Origin: Dehalococcoidia bacterium
Lineage (GTDB): Bacteria > Chloroflexota > Dehalococcoidia > GIF9 > AB-539-J10
Direction: 5' to 3'
DNA length: 27,990 nucleotides
Assembly (NCBI GenBank): GCA_004376695.1
Contig: SOJB01000048.1
Location: 1 to 27,990 of the forward strand
The notes below the pieces were generated by a model, which saw only the letters and a list, made by a program, of their open reading frames with translations, was not told where the DNA came from and searched no databases. A program made the position numbers and the translations under genes. Of the stretch, positions 21,340 to 27,990 are shown in pieces; within the stretch, counting starts at the first letter, position 1, and every line of letters begins with the position of its first letter.

Positions 21340-21879
21340 CTACTTCGCTTGTCTTACACAAAGAAACAGAAGCAAGGCAGCGACGCTTTTCGCGTCGCAG
21401 ATTTCGCCCGACATTATGAGCAGCGGTATCTGTTCTGACGGAACTCGGACCAGCTCGATGCTTTCGGTATCCTCAGCCACAAGGCGACCGGGCACAAGAT
21501 CAGTAGCGAAAAAGCAATGGAGGTATTCTGTGCCGTAGCCCGGGATGGCATAGAACCCCCCCAATCTGTCTATTCTGCGAGGGAAATAGCCGATTTCCTC
21601 CTGTAATTCGCGACACACAGCATCAACAGGGTCTTCACCGGGGTCAATGCCACCAGCAGGTATTTCGAGCAGAAACTTACCCACTGCATGGCGGAATTGG
21701 CGAACCAGAAGCACATTATCTTGTTCATCAAGGACCGCTACAGCCACACAATCGCTATGCTTCACCACCTCTCTGGTGGTTTCTTTACCGCTGGCATTCT
21801 CCACAGTATCGACGCGCACACTCACTGCGCGCCCCTGATAAATCTGTTGGGTAGCCAGCGTTTTTTCCGGCTTTAACAT
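21340..21879 (-). CDS. NUDIX hydrolase, ADP-ribose pyrophosphatase type
   Basis: This enzyme probably hydrolyses ADP-ribose or related nucleoside diphosphate sugars. The full Nudix box GX5EX7REXXEEXGX occupies residues 76-98 (GGIDPGEDPVDAVCRELQEE followed by IGY), preceded by NVLLVRQFRHAVGKFLLEIPAG, the typical N-terminal part of NudF/ADPRase enzymes. At 179 residues it has normal length. Its start is ATG 21879, with only a weak AAGAG upstream. The NAD kinase gene lies 143 bp upstream in the same direction. The intervening spacer shows AGTCGG/CCGACT, a 6-bp inverted repeat over a 17-nt loop. Both gene products concern NAD or ADP-ribose chemistry, so co-regulation is possible. Confidence 0.93.
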   Translation of the reverse strand: MLKPEKTLATQQIYQGRAVSVRVDTVENASGKETTREVVKHSDCVAVAVLDEQDNVLLVRQFRHAVGKFLLEIPAGGIDPGEDPVDAVCRELQEEIGYFPRRIDRLGGFYAIPGYGTEYLHCFFATDLVPGRLVAEDTESIELVRVPSEQIPLLIMSGEICDAKSVAALLLFLCVRQAK

Positions 21880-22022
21880 ACTCTTGCGCCTTGGCTACAA
21901 CTGCATCGCCTGATTATCACGTTTCAGCTCTAGAAGTAGAACATAAGAGACATCCCATAGCAGTCGGAGAACCCGGGCAGATGACCGACTATCTTCTGCA
22001 TCGAGGCAGCTTCGCCTTTGCC

Positions 22023-22859
22023 TTACCGACCCTTATATTGACCTCCGTTCCCTGCTCCTCTCAGTTTTTGCCACAGCAAGCCATAGAAATGGGCTGGCTG
22101 ATGGATTCTCAAGAAGCGAACTGTGTGACCGCTGAGCTGCACTCTGACATTCTGTCCCTCTGATAAAGGCACTTCAACCTGTCCGTCAATGCTAAGCACG
22201 ACCCTGTCTCGGCGGGCAACCTTCAAATCAACTATGCTCTGCGGAGGCAATATCAGGGCATGACTCAATCCCAGATGACAGGATATTGGTTGGAGGACGA
22301 TCTCCCTGGACTGAGGATGAAGAATCGGACCACCGGATGCCAGCGAATAGCTGGTGCTCCCGGTAGCTGTAGCCGCGATTATGCCGTCGGCCCGGTAGGT
22401 CGTCATCGCCGTGCCATCGATCTCTGCCTCTATGTTGACGAGGCGAACAGCGATACTCCGCAGCACTACATCATTCAAGGCATGAAAAGTCTTGTCTTCA
22501 ACCTGAGCCTCTAGCACGGCTCTTTCGTCCATCCAACCTCCCCCTTCCAGCAAATCGGGCAAATTGGCCAGCACCTCATCGCCATTAAACTCCGTGATAA
22601 ATCCCAGCCTGCCCAGATTCACACCCAAGATAGGCACCGATAGCGGAGTTATGATTCGAGCGACACAGAGGATGGTGCCGTCTCCGCCAATGCTGAGAAT
22701 CAAATCTGTGCCGGCGACCTGAGACTTAGCTTCATCCTCGTCCCGTGTTGAGCACCGCCACGAAGAGACTCCGTGAGAGCGTAAGAGCTCTTCCAGTTTC
22801 TCAGTTAAGTCTCGGTCTTTCTCCAATAAGGGGCGATACAGAATACCAATGCGCTTCAC
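22023..22859 (-). CDS. nadK: NAD kinase
   Basis: This enzyme phosphorylates NAD to NADP. The family motifs are GGDGT (58-62, with D60 catalytic), NLGRLGFITEF, and the NAD-binding segment with TTYRADGIIAATATGSTSYS followed by LASGGPI. The 278 residues begin at a GTG codon (22859) with KRIGILYRP, the expected first strand. A promoter with TTGACA lies so close that the mRNA probably starts on or next to the GTG. The last few residues (AGNGGQYKGR) are low-complexity and vary in the family. Confidence 0.95.
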   Translation of the reverse strand: MKRIGILYRPLLEKDRDLTEKLEELLRSHGVSSWRCSTRDEDEAKSQVAGTDLILSIGGDGTILCVARIITPLSVPILGVNLGRLGFITEFNGDEVLANLPDLLEGGGWMDERAVLEAQVEDKTFHALNDVVLRSIAVRLVNIEAEIDGTAMTTYRADGIIAATATGSTSYSLASGGPILHPQSREIVLQPISCHLGLSHALILPPQSIVDLKVARRDRVVLSIDGQVEVPLSEGQNVRVQLSGHTVRFLRIHQPAHFYGLLWQKLRGAGNGGQYKGR

Positions 22860-22869
22860 TGATGAGCCA

Positions 22870-22899
22870 AGTGTAGCATCGGCAAATTTTGGCTGTCAA
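22870..22899 (-). promoter_or_regulatory. promoter of nadK, leaderless
   Basis: TTGACA (22899-22894) and TACACT (22875-22870), 18 nt apart and with TGC before the -10. Ten bases separate the -10 from GTG 22859, so transcription should begin within about three bases of the start codon. Confidence 0.6.
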
Positions 22900-22934
22900 A
22901 CCGATTAATGGGGAGTATTTCGCACCCGTAAGCT

Positions 22935-23095
22935 GTCATTGAGGGCAGCATGGCAGTCGTGAGGCACCTTCGCTTTGTCATTGCCAGGCACGGTTCTTCT
23001 CTGTCTTTGCGACTCGCGATTCATCGCCACGAAACAGTCTCCGGGCAAGGGGGATGGGATTGCCCAGCCGCGCTCCCAATGACGGGCGCCCGGGA
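22935..23095. repeat. dispersed GTCATTG-bounded repeat, MITE-like
   Basis: GTCATTG at 22977-22983 and CAATGAC at 23077-23083 bound a 107-bp unit whose ends are imperfect inverted copies; another GTCATTG lies at 22935-22941. Inside are GGGCAA...GGGATTGCCC and the GACTCGCGATT...CCACGAA segment that I recall from dispersed repeats of Dehalococcoidia-like genomes. It carries no gene. The open frame running through it into the HNH gene is not expected to be translated, because the promoter at 23113 lies after it. Confidence 0.55.
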
Positions 23096-23112
23096 GGGGT
23101 TCGCTGAGAACA

Positions 23113-23141
23113 TTGCACCTGCCAGCAAGGCTTGCTACAAT
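23113..23141 (+). promoter_or_regulatory. promoter of the HNH endonuclease gene
   Basis: TTGCAC (23113-23118) and TACAAT (23136-23141) are 17 nt apart, with TGC before the -10. It lies just after the dispersed repeat and 30 nt before the ATG at 23172. Confidence 0.55.
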
Positions 23142-23171
23142 AGCCAAACCACTGACAACAAGGTTGCTGCT

Positions 23172-23681
23172 ATGACGGAATGTCCGGTTCTCGTCCTTAA
23201 CCAGAGTTATGAGCCTCTGAATCTATGTCGCACGCGGCGAGCTATTGTGCTGATCTTTCGGGGCAAAGCTGAAGTACTGGAAAACAGCAGAGGTGAACTG
23301 CACTCCGTTAACCGCGTATTCCAGATACCATCAGTGATCCGCCTCGTCTACATGGTCAGGCGTCCCCGCCATGAGAGAAAACTGAGCAGGTTCGAGGTGT
23401 TTAACCGCGATCGGTACACCTGCCAGTATTGCGGTCGGCAGACCAAGGAGTTAACCTTGGACCATGTTATTCCGCGGCGGTGGGGTGGGAAGCACACCTG
23501 GGACAATGTCGTTAGCGCCTGCATTCCCTGTAATCGACGCAAGGGTGGCCGCAGCCCGGATGAAGCAAGGATGAGACTACTGCGTCAGCCGCGTTCTCCT
23601 CGTAATGATGGCTTCTTTATTCCCTATCGCCTTCTTAGCAATCACAGTGAATGGCAGAAGTATCTACCTTCCCTGAACTAA
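23172..23681 (+). CDS. HNH endonuclease family protein
   Basis: The 169-residue protein belongs to a widespread family (TIGR02646/McrA-like HNH, often seen in Chloroflexota, Cyanobacteria and Actinobacteria) with unknown role. The first part (PVLVLNQSYEPLNLCRTRRA and on) is its standard N-terminus. The HNH nuclease core has C84 and C87 (CQYCGRQ), LDHVIPRRWGGKHTWDN with D97 H98 as the metal site, and C117/C120-N121 (CIPCNRRK), that is, a zinc-stabilised beta-beta-alpha fold. I start at ATG 23172: the frame extends 74 codons upstream, but through the repeat and before the promoter. Its 3' end overlaps the ricT-like gene on the other strand by 18 bp. Confidence 0.9.
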   Translation: MTECPVLVLNQSYEPLNLCRTRRAIVLIFRGKAEVLENSRGELHSVNRVFQIPSVIRLVYMVRRPRHERKLSRFEVFNRDRYTCQYCGRQTKELTLDHVIPRRWGGKHTWDNVVSACIPCNRRKGGRSPDEARMRLLRQPRSPRNDGFFIPYRLLSNHSEWQKYLPSLN

Positions 23682-24449
23682 CTGGTCCAGAGGCAGTTCA
23701 CTAATCGTCTCGTTCTCCAGTTTCACTGTCACCGTTTCCTTCAAGGAGTTAGTGCTGATTACTGTGGCTTTACCCCGGGGCGTCAATACTTCCTGTCTTG
23801 GCCGAGGCATCTTCTTCTTGATGGCCGCATAATCCTTGCTTTCGTATGCCAGGCAGCAAAGGAGTCTCCCGCACATGCCCGATATCTTCATGGGATTGAG
23901 GGCCAGGCTCTGTTCCTTGGCCATTTTGATAGATACTGAAGCGAAGTTGGTGAGAAAACCCTGGCAACACAGGGGATAGCCGCATCTTCCCATGCTACCC
24001 AGCAGCTTAGCCTCGTCCCTTGCGCCAGCCTGTCTTAACTCAACCCGCGTTTGCAGAGCGTGGCTCAATTCCCGAACCAACTCTCGGAAATCCACCCTCT
24101 CTTGAGCGCTGAAGAATACCGTCACACGCTCATTCTCAGGATCACAGTGAGCCAACAGTGGCTTCATCTGTAGACCAAGCTCGGCTGCCATTTCTTTGCA
24201 CTTGCTTAAGGCTTCTCCTTTGAGGTTCAGCGAAGCTTCCTCCAGGTCCCGCGCCTCAGCCTGGCGTACTACACGCGCTAACTGCTCGCCTGGTTGGGGT
24301 GGGGCCTCCAGGGTGATGACTCTTGCCACATCCGGACCACCGTCAGTATCCACCACTACATAGTCATTCACCTGCAGAGCTATGTCACCAGCGTCGCAGT
24401 AAACTGTTTTCCCTCTAGAGCGGAATCTAACTCCGATTGTCTTTGCCAT
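23664..24449 (-). CDS. PSP1/RicT-family protein
   Basis: The PSP1 domain proteins include Bacillus YaaT/RicT, part of a [4Fe-4S]-containing complex that guides RNase Y and affects sporulation phosphorelay. The conserved cysteine clusters are there: RCGYPLCCQGFL and SGMCGRLLCCLAYE, together with the N-terminal FRSRGKTVYCDAG strand region. The length of about 261 residues is normal. A TTG codon directly precedes the chosen ATG; the ATG is preferred. TATAAT lies only eight bases before it, indicating a leaderless transcript independent of the upstream holB, although holB ends just 65 bp away. Confidence 0.93.
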   Translation of the reverse strand: MAKTIGVRFRSRGKTVYCDAGDIALQVNDYVVVDTDGGPDVARVITLEAPPQPGEQLARVVRQAEARDLEEASLNLKGEALSKCKEMAAELGLQMKPLLAHCDPENERVTVFFSAQERVDFRELVRELSHALQTRVELRQAGARDEAKLLGSMGRCGYPLCCQGFLTNFASVSIKMAKEQSLALNPMKISGMCGRLLCCLAYESKDYAAIKKKMPRPRQEVLTPRGKATVISTNSLKETVTVKLENETISELPLDQLVQGR

Positions 24450-24457
24450 CAAGGAGT

Positions 24458-24485
24458 ATTATAGACCCTGGAGCCCGATTTACAA
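24458..24485 (-). promoter_or_regulatory. promoter of the ricT-like gene, leaderless
   Basis: TATAAT on the minus strand at 24463-24458 with a partial -35 TTGTAA at 24485-24480 (16-nt spacer). Only eight bases separate the -10 from ATG 24449, and no Shine-Dalgarno sequence can fit in such a transcript. Confidence 0.5.
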
Positions 24486-24514
24486 ACTTCGCTATGGCAC
24501 TGCTGTTCGGGATT

Positions 24515-25507
24515 TCACATTGAGGTCTTTCTGGGCATACTGAGCATCAATGTTTCCAGTGCCAAACGGGGATTCACGTTCTTAGAGATTCCCTTCTCGA
24601 ACGAGCAGAGACCAGCAAGAAATCCCTTAATGTCGCCCAGACTCAATCCTCTGGCTTGTTCTTCCAGAGCTAGCTTATGATCTGTGTTAGTGATAGCCTC
24701 CTTACAACCGCCTTTAATGAGCAACAAATCCCGCCACCAGTCAAGCCAGATTGCCATCGCTTCTATCCCTGATCTCCGGTTATGGCCAAACTGGCCTGCC
24801 AGTTCCTGGGCATAGGCAAATCTTTGACCGAGGTCAGCAGTCAACAAGGGGAATAGCTTGGCTATCCTTTGAGACCGCTGCTCCAATATGTCATCATTTG
24901 CCAGGGCGGACAACGCCCAACCGAAGCAGCCGTGGCACAGTTGGGCCAGAAGCTTCGCTTTGTCAATATCAACCCTATATGAGTTGACGAGTATTTCTTG
25001 CACCTGTTGTGATGGCACGGGCTTCAATTCCAGCCGCTGACAACGGGAAACAATCGTCGGTAAGAGGTGTTTCTCCTCAGCAGCCAGCAGAAGCCAAACT
25101 ACCCTCTGCGGTGGCTCTTCTAATACCTTGAGCAAGGCGTTGGCCGCCTCAGTGGACAGGTATTCAGCATCGTCAATGACAAATACCTTGCACTTGCCCT
25201 CATACGGTGGCAGATTGGCCAGCCGCTGCAATCCTCTAATATCATCAATGCCGATCTCCGTCCCACAATCCAGGCCAAGAATGGTGACATCGGCGTGCTT
25301 GCCCTCCAGAATCCGCTGGCAGGAACGACATTGACCGCAAGGCAGCTCGGCCCCGTCGCAGTTCAGGGCCTGAGCAAGGTTTAGAGCCAGGGTTCCCTTG
25401 CCTACATGCGGTGGCCCTACCAGAAGATAGGCATGCGCTACAGTATTGGTTCTAATACTGCGATCCAGCAAAGATACGATTCTGTCTTGTCCTGTGACTT
25501 GCCACAT
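24515..25507 (-). CDS. holB: DNA polymerase III delta' subunit
   Basis: Delta' is part of the clamp loader that places the beta clamp on DNA. The N-terminal AAA+ domain shows GPPHVGKGTLAL (Walker-A-like, 31-42), a four-Cys zinc module with C50, C57, C60 and C63 (PCGQCRSCQ), VFVIDDAEYLSTEAANALLK (Walker-B-like) and the SRC motif (TIVSRCQRLEL) characteristic of clamp-loader subunits. The C-terminal collar domain is less conserved. At 330 residues it is a normal delta'. It precedes the ricT-like gene; tmk-holB-ricT order is common, but no tmk is here. I found no clear promoter upstream. Confidence 0.94.
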   Translation of the reverse strand: MWQVTGQDRIVSLLDRSIRTNTVAHAYLLVGPPHVGKGTLALNLAQALNCDGAELPCGQCRSCQRILEGKHADVTILGLDCGTEIGIDDIRGLQRLANLPPYEGKCKVFVIDDAEYLSTEAANALLKVLEEPPQRVVWLLLAAEEKHLLPTIVSRCQRLELKPVPSQQVQEILVNSYRVDIDKAKLLAQLCHGCFGWALSALANDDILEQRSQRIAKLFPLLTADLGQRFAYAQELAGQFGHNRRSGIEAMAIWLDWWRDLLLIKGGCKEAITNTDHKLALEEQARGLSLGDIKGFLAGLCSFEKGISKNVNPRLALETLMLSMPRKTSM

Positions 25508-25742
25508 ATCAGACTAGATCCAGGCCTGCCGAACTATGGTGCTTTCGCCCGCGTCAAACAAGACGGGCTCGGCCTTCTTTCACCATACTAATGCTGATCT
25601 GAACATAGCATCACAATCGACCGCGGTCAGGTTCAGCCCGCTGCATGCGGGAAACCGCTCCGTTCATTCCATATGGTAGCGTGTAATGCTCAGGCAAGTC
25701 AAAGAGCCTGGATGAGTTCTCGCGGGCTGGTTGAGAAGCTCT
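25508..25742. other. intergenic region between divergent holB and moxR, weak inverted repeats only
   Basis: This region between two divergent genes holds the moxR promoter and leader at its right end. Elsewhere I see only CCCGC/GCGGG around 25638-25652 with a 5-nt loop, and CAGGC/GCCTG near 25692-25711. No open frame with a ribosome binding site, no RNA gene and no -35/-10 pair for holB was convincing. Confidence 0.45.
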
Positions 25743-25772
25743 TTGGACAGCTTCAATGGGCTCTGTTACAAT
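25743..25772 (+). promoter_or_regulatory. promoter of the MoxR gene with hairpin leader
   Basis: TTGGAC (25743-25748) and TACAAT (25767-25772) lie 18 nt apart, with TGT before the -10. The leader of about 77 nt contains CCGCCG and CGGCGG near 25789-25817, which can close a hairpin. GGAGG stands about six bases before the ATG at 25856. Confidence 0.5.
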
Positions 25773-25855
25773 GTGGAAACTCAGGTATCCGCCGCAGATG
25801 CGTGGCCGGACCGGCGGAGAACGCTGAGTTGTGATAGCAACCACGGAGGTTCCAC

Positions 25856-26833
25856 ATGGAGCAATCTGATGCCCGGGGTATCGCCGAAAGAATCATAGAG
25901 AACATACAGAGGGTCATCGTCGGTAAGGGCCGGGAAGTAGAGACGGCAGTCATAGCACTGCTGAGCCAGGGGCATATCCTCATAGAGGATGTGCCTGGAG
26001 TGGGCAAGACGATGCTGGGCAAAAGCCTGGCGAGGTCGATAGACTGCGTCTTCAAAAGGATACAGCTCACCCCGGATATGCTTCCCAGTGACATTACGGG
26101 CGTATCGGTGTTCAATCAGCAGACCCGTGAGTTCGAGTTCCGCCCGGGTCCCATCCTGGGACAGATCGTGCTGGCAGACGAGATCAACCGAGCTACGCCC
26201 AAGACCCAGTCAGCTCTTCTCGAGGCAATGGGGGAGCGACAGGTTACGGTTGACGGGATAACGCATAGGATCGCCCGTCCCTTCATGCTAATGGCAACTG
26301 AGAACCCAATCGAATATGAGGGCATTTTCCCCTTGCCTGAGGCGCAGTTGGACCGGTTCATGGTTCGTATACAACTGGGTTACCCCTCACTTGATGACGA
26401 GATATCGATCATTGACAGGCAGCGCGTGCAGCATCCCATTGACAGCCTCGGCGCTGTGGCAAGCTCAGATGAGGTGAACGAAGCCCAGGAAGCTGTGAAA
26501 ACAGTCTTCGTCCACGATCAGGTAAGGCGGTACATAGTCTCACTGGTCCACGCCACACGAACACACGGCGACGCAGCCTTGGGTGCCTCACCCCGGGCAT
26601 CACTGGCTCTGTTCCGCGCCTGTCAGGCACTGGCGCTGCTGCGGGGGCGGGACTACGTAATACCGGACGACGTAAAAGAGCTGGCGACAACAGTGATGGG
26701 GCATCGCGTGATTGTCACTCCCTCAGCTCGTATGAAGCGTGTGGAGAGGAGCCACATTGTTGAAGAGGTGATCAGCCAGGTAGCCGTACCCGGTGGGCGC
26801 GCCACCGGTTGGGTCGCCACGGGCCGAGGTTAA
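25856..26833 (+). CDS. MoxR-family AAA+ ATPase
   Basis: MoxR proteins are chaperone-like AAA+ ATPases that act with von Willebrand factor type A or DUF58 partners in maturing protein complexes. The 325 residues carry Walker A EDVPGVGKT (44-52), Walker B VLADEIN (105-111), sensor 1 in ATENPIEYEG, and the arginine-finger region LDRFM. The C-terminal lid domain has GASPRASLALFRACQALAL. The gene starts with a strong GGAGG. A TgpA-like transglutaminase protein converges on it 81 bp away; these two families are classical neighbours, usually co-directional and with a DUF58 gene between them. Confidence 0.94.
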   Translation: MEQSDARGIAERIIENIQRVIVGKGREVETAVIALLSQGHILIEDVPGVGKTMLGKSLARSIDCVFKRIQLTPDMLPSDITGVSVFNQQTREFEFRPGPILGQIVLADEINRATPKTQSALLEAMGERQVTVDGITHRIARPFMLMATENPIEYEGIFPLPEAQLDRFMVRIQLGYPSLDDEISIIDRQRVQHPIDSLGAVASSDEVNEAQEAVKTVFVHDQVRRYIVSLVHATRTHGDAALGASPRASLALFRACQALALLRGRDYVIPDDVKELATTVMGHRVIVTPSARMKRVERSHIVEEVISQVAVPGGRATGWVATGRG

Positions 26834-26914
26834 CAAACACACTTACTGCCGTCGTGAACACCCTCTCGGAGAGCGGCTATTCACACGCCGAACTGCTCAG
26901 AACGCGGACCAGTT

Positions 26915-27990
26915 TCACCGGAATTTGCCGGGTAAGAGACTATAGAGAGCGCGGCGCAGCAGCCGATTGCGTATCTGCGGCCATGCCTCGGCAATATGGG
27001 ATCTGTCTTCGTTACTCAGGTCACGGCACCCGTAACATGCCCGCACATAGGTCTCCACCATCTTGTCGATAGCCCTTGATATGTCCGGCAATGCAGCTCT
27101 CAGTCTACGACCATATTCGTAAGGCGTGGAGCTCTCCTGCGGGCCCAGCCGGGTCAATGCGGCGAGGTAGCCTATTCTGGCATATGCCACCCGTGGCTCT
27201 ACGACCGATCCCAGCAGGCGTCTCCACAGCAGCCACACGGCCATGCCGAGCACAGCCAACCCCGCAGAAATCCCCAGCGGCCAAACATACCATGGGGTGA
27301 TTGACTCAATGCCGCCTGCCTCGCTCGGAGAGGTGTCAATGTCATCTGTTTGGCCCGGCACGTGGTCATCACCATTCCCGGCATCCCAGGGTGGCAGAAC
27401 GACAGATCCTCCACGAGTAATGAGGGGGGAGCTAGGGGTGGGTTCAAAGGATATCCAGCCGTAGCTAGGAAAGAAAACCTCGCTCCAGCTATGAGCGTTC
27501 CGTACAACGAAAACTGGCTGCTGGTGTTGCCATTCGCCAAACGGATATCCGATCGCATCATCAGGCCAGGGCAGGCCCCCCGTTTCACCGGGCGAGATCA
27601 CGTCCACCATCTCGCCGGGCCCGTACCCCACTGCCATACGAGATGGCACCCCGGCAGCTCGCAATAGCACCGTCATAGCAGAGGCGAAGTACTGGCAGTA
27701 TCCTTTCTGTAACTCAAAGAGGAAGTAATCAACGCCGTCAGCACCGTCAGGTGGTGCTTCTATATCCAGTGCATAGTCCATGGCACGCAGGTAGTCGCGA
27801 ACGGCTAGAGCCTTCTCATATGGGGTTCCAGCATCCGTGGTCAGTTCCTGTGCAAGGTCGATAAGACGCGAGGGTATATCGCCGGGAAGCTGCAGGTATC
27901 TGTCCAGGACCCAGCCAGGGTACTCAGTACCTGCTGTGCGCAAATCGCTTTCGGTTGCTGTCGACACGAGCACCGTAGCCTGGTACGAGC
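26915..27990 (-). CDS. C-terminal part of a TgpA-like transglutaminase-domain membrane protein, cut by window edge
   Basis: The frame is open to the right edge, so the start and N-terminal TM region lie outside; the GTG at 27973 is internal. The visible part begins SYQATVLVSTATESD. It then has the transglutaminase-like core: KGYCQYFASAMTVLLRAAGV with the catalytic Cys, and NAHSWSEVFFPSYGWISFEP with the catalytic His. A low-complexity linker, a TM segment (WYVWPLGISAGLAVLGMAVW) and a cytoplasmic DUF4129-like helical domain (YIGxL...TPYEYGRRLRAALP) follow. The domain order is that of TgpA/YebA proteins. The usual DUF3488 TM domain would precede. The catalytic Asp position reads FEPT, a variation often found in this family. 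It lies convergent with MoxR. Confidence 0.9.
   Translation of the reverse strand, partial: SYQATVLVSTATESDLRTAGTEYPGWVLDRYLQLPGDIPSRLIDLAQELTTDAGTPYEKALAVRDYLRAMDYALDIEAPPDGADGVDYFLFELQKGYCQYFASAMTVLLRAAGVPSRMAVGYGPGEMVDVISPGETGGLPWPDDAIGYPFGEWQHQQPVFVVRNAHSWSEVFFPSYGWISFEPTPSSPLITRGGSVVLPPWDAGNGDDHVPGQTDDIDTSPSEAGGIESITPWYVWPLGISAGLAVLGMAVWLLWRRLLGSVVEPRVAYARIGYLAALTRLGPQESSTPYEYGRRLRAALPDISRAIDKMVETYVRACYGCRDLSNEDRSHIAEAWPQIRNRLLRRALYSLLPGKFR

Noticed and set aside
22950..23171. 74-codon N-terminal extension of the HNH gene
   Set aside because: It is made of the dispersed repeat and lies before the promoter; the family N-terminus begins at 23172.
26790..26808. CCGGTGG/CCACCGG inverted repeat with 5-nt loop near the end of the MoxR gene
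   Set aside because: It lies in coding sequence, lacks a T-run and precedes the stop codon, so it is not a terminator; probably a GC-rich coincidence.
25856..26833. MoxR and TgpA-like pair as part of a possible defence or ternary system
   Set aside because: Motifs are typical housekeeping MoxR and TgpA; no nuclease, effector or other defence domain is next to them.

Overview
The window is a gene-dense bacterial chromosome segment carrying almost only housekeeping genes. Gene content, the style of the short dispersed repeats (palindromes reading as PEPVEG- and TPSEAR-like peptides when they fall in genes, and a GTCATTG-bounded element) and the lack of any outer-membrane gene suggest a Chloroflexota, Dehalococcoidia-like genome, probably metagenome-derived. 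This is an inference from pattern memory: there is no rRNA here, and similar repeats occur in other phyla. No CRISPR array, intact insertion sequence, prophage, rRNA or tRNA was found.

Layout. 1-300: the 5' end of a minus-strand gene, possibly MgtE-like, behind a consensus promoter and a strongly foldable leader that ends in a terminator-like hairpin. 574-2884: a two-component system (OmpR-type regulator and histidine kinase) followed by a 29-residue membrane peptide. 3056-5438: hypC-hypD-hypE, which build the Fe(CN)2CO group of [NiFe] hydrogenases. 5472-7597: convergent ftsH with a duplicated extracytoplasmic domain. 7720-8092: rsfS, probably with a CTG start. 8086-11916 (minus): thiL-tsaE-tsaB-(thioesterase/HAD fusion)-ndk. 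12029-19502 (plus): rpsF-ssb-rpsR-rpmH-rnpA-yidD-PQQ lipoprotein-yidC-jag-ileS, joining the S6/SSB/S18 cluster to the L34/RnpA/YidD/YidC/Jag cluster. 19632-20784 (minus): an HtrA-type protease. 20785-21339: no convincing gene. 21340-22899 (minus): a NUDIX hydrolase and NAD kinase. 22935-23681: a repeat and then an HNH endonuclease gene. 23664-25507 (minus): ricT-like PSP1 protein and holB. 25743-26833: MoxR ATPase. 26915-27990 (minus): the C-terminal part of a TgpA-like transglutaminase protein, cut by the window edge.

How the genes fit together. Translation, tRNA modification and membrane insertion dominate: S6, S18, L34, RsfS, RnpA, TsaB/TsaE, IleRS, YidD, YidC and Jag. Protein quality control (FtsH, HtrA) and cofactor or nucleotide metabolism (ThiL, NAD kinase, Ndk, NUDIX) make up much of the rest. 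A repeated feature is a -10 box placed only 7-10 nt before the start codon (hypC, thiL, rpsF, NAD kinase, ricT), which points to leaderless mRNAs.

I found no obvious new defence or mobile system. The least ordinary items are the structured leader at the left edge, the doubled FtsH extracytoplasmic domain, the thioesterase-HAD fusion, the altered GVHS signature of IleRS, the probable CTG start of rsfS and the 8-bladed propeller lipoprotein between yidD and yidC.
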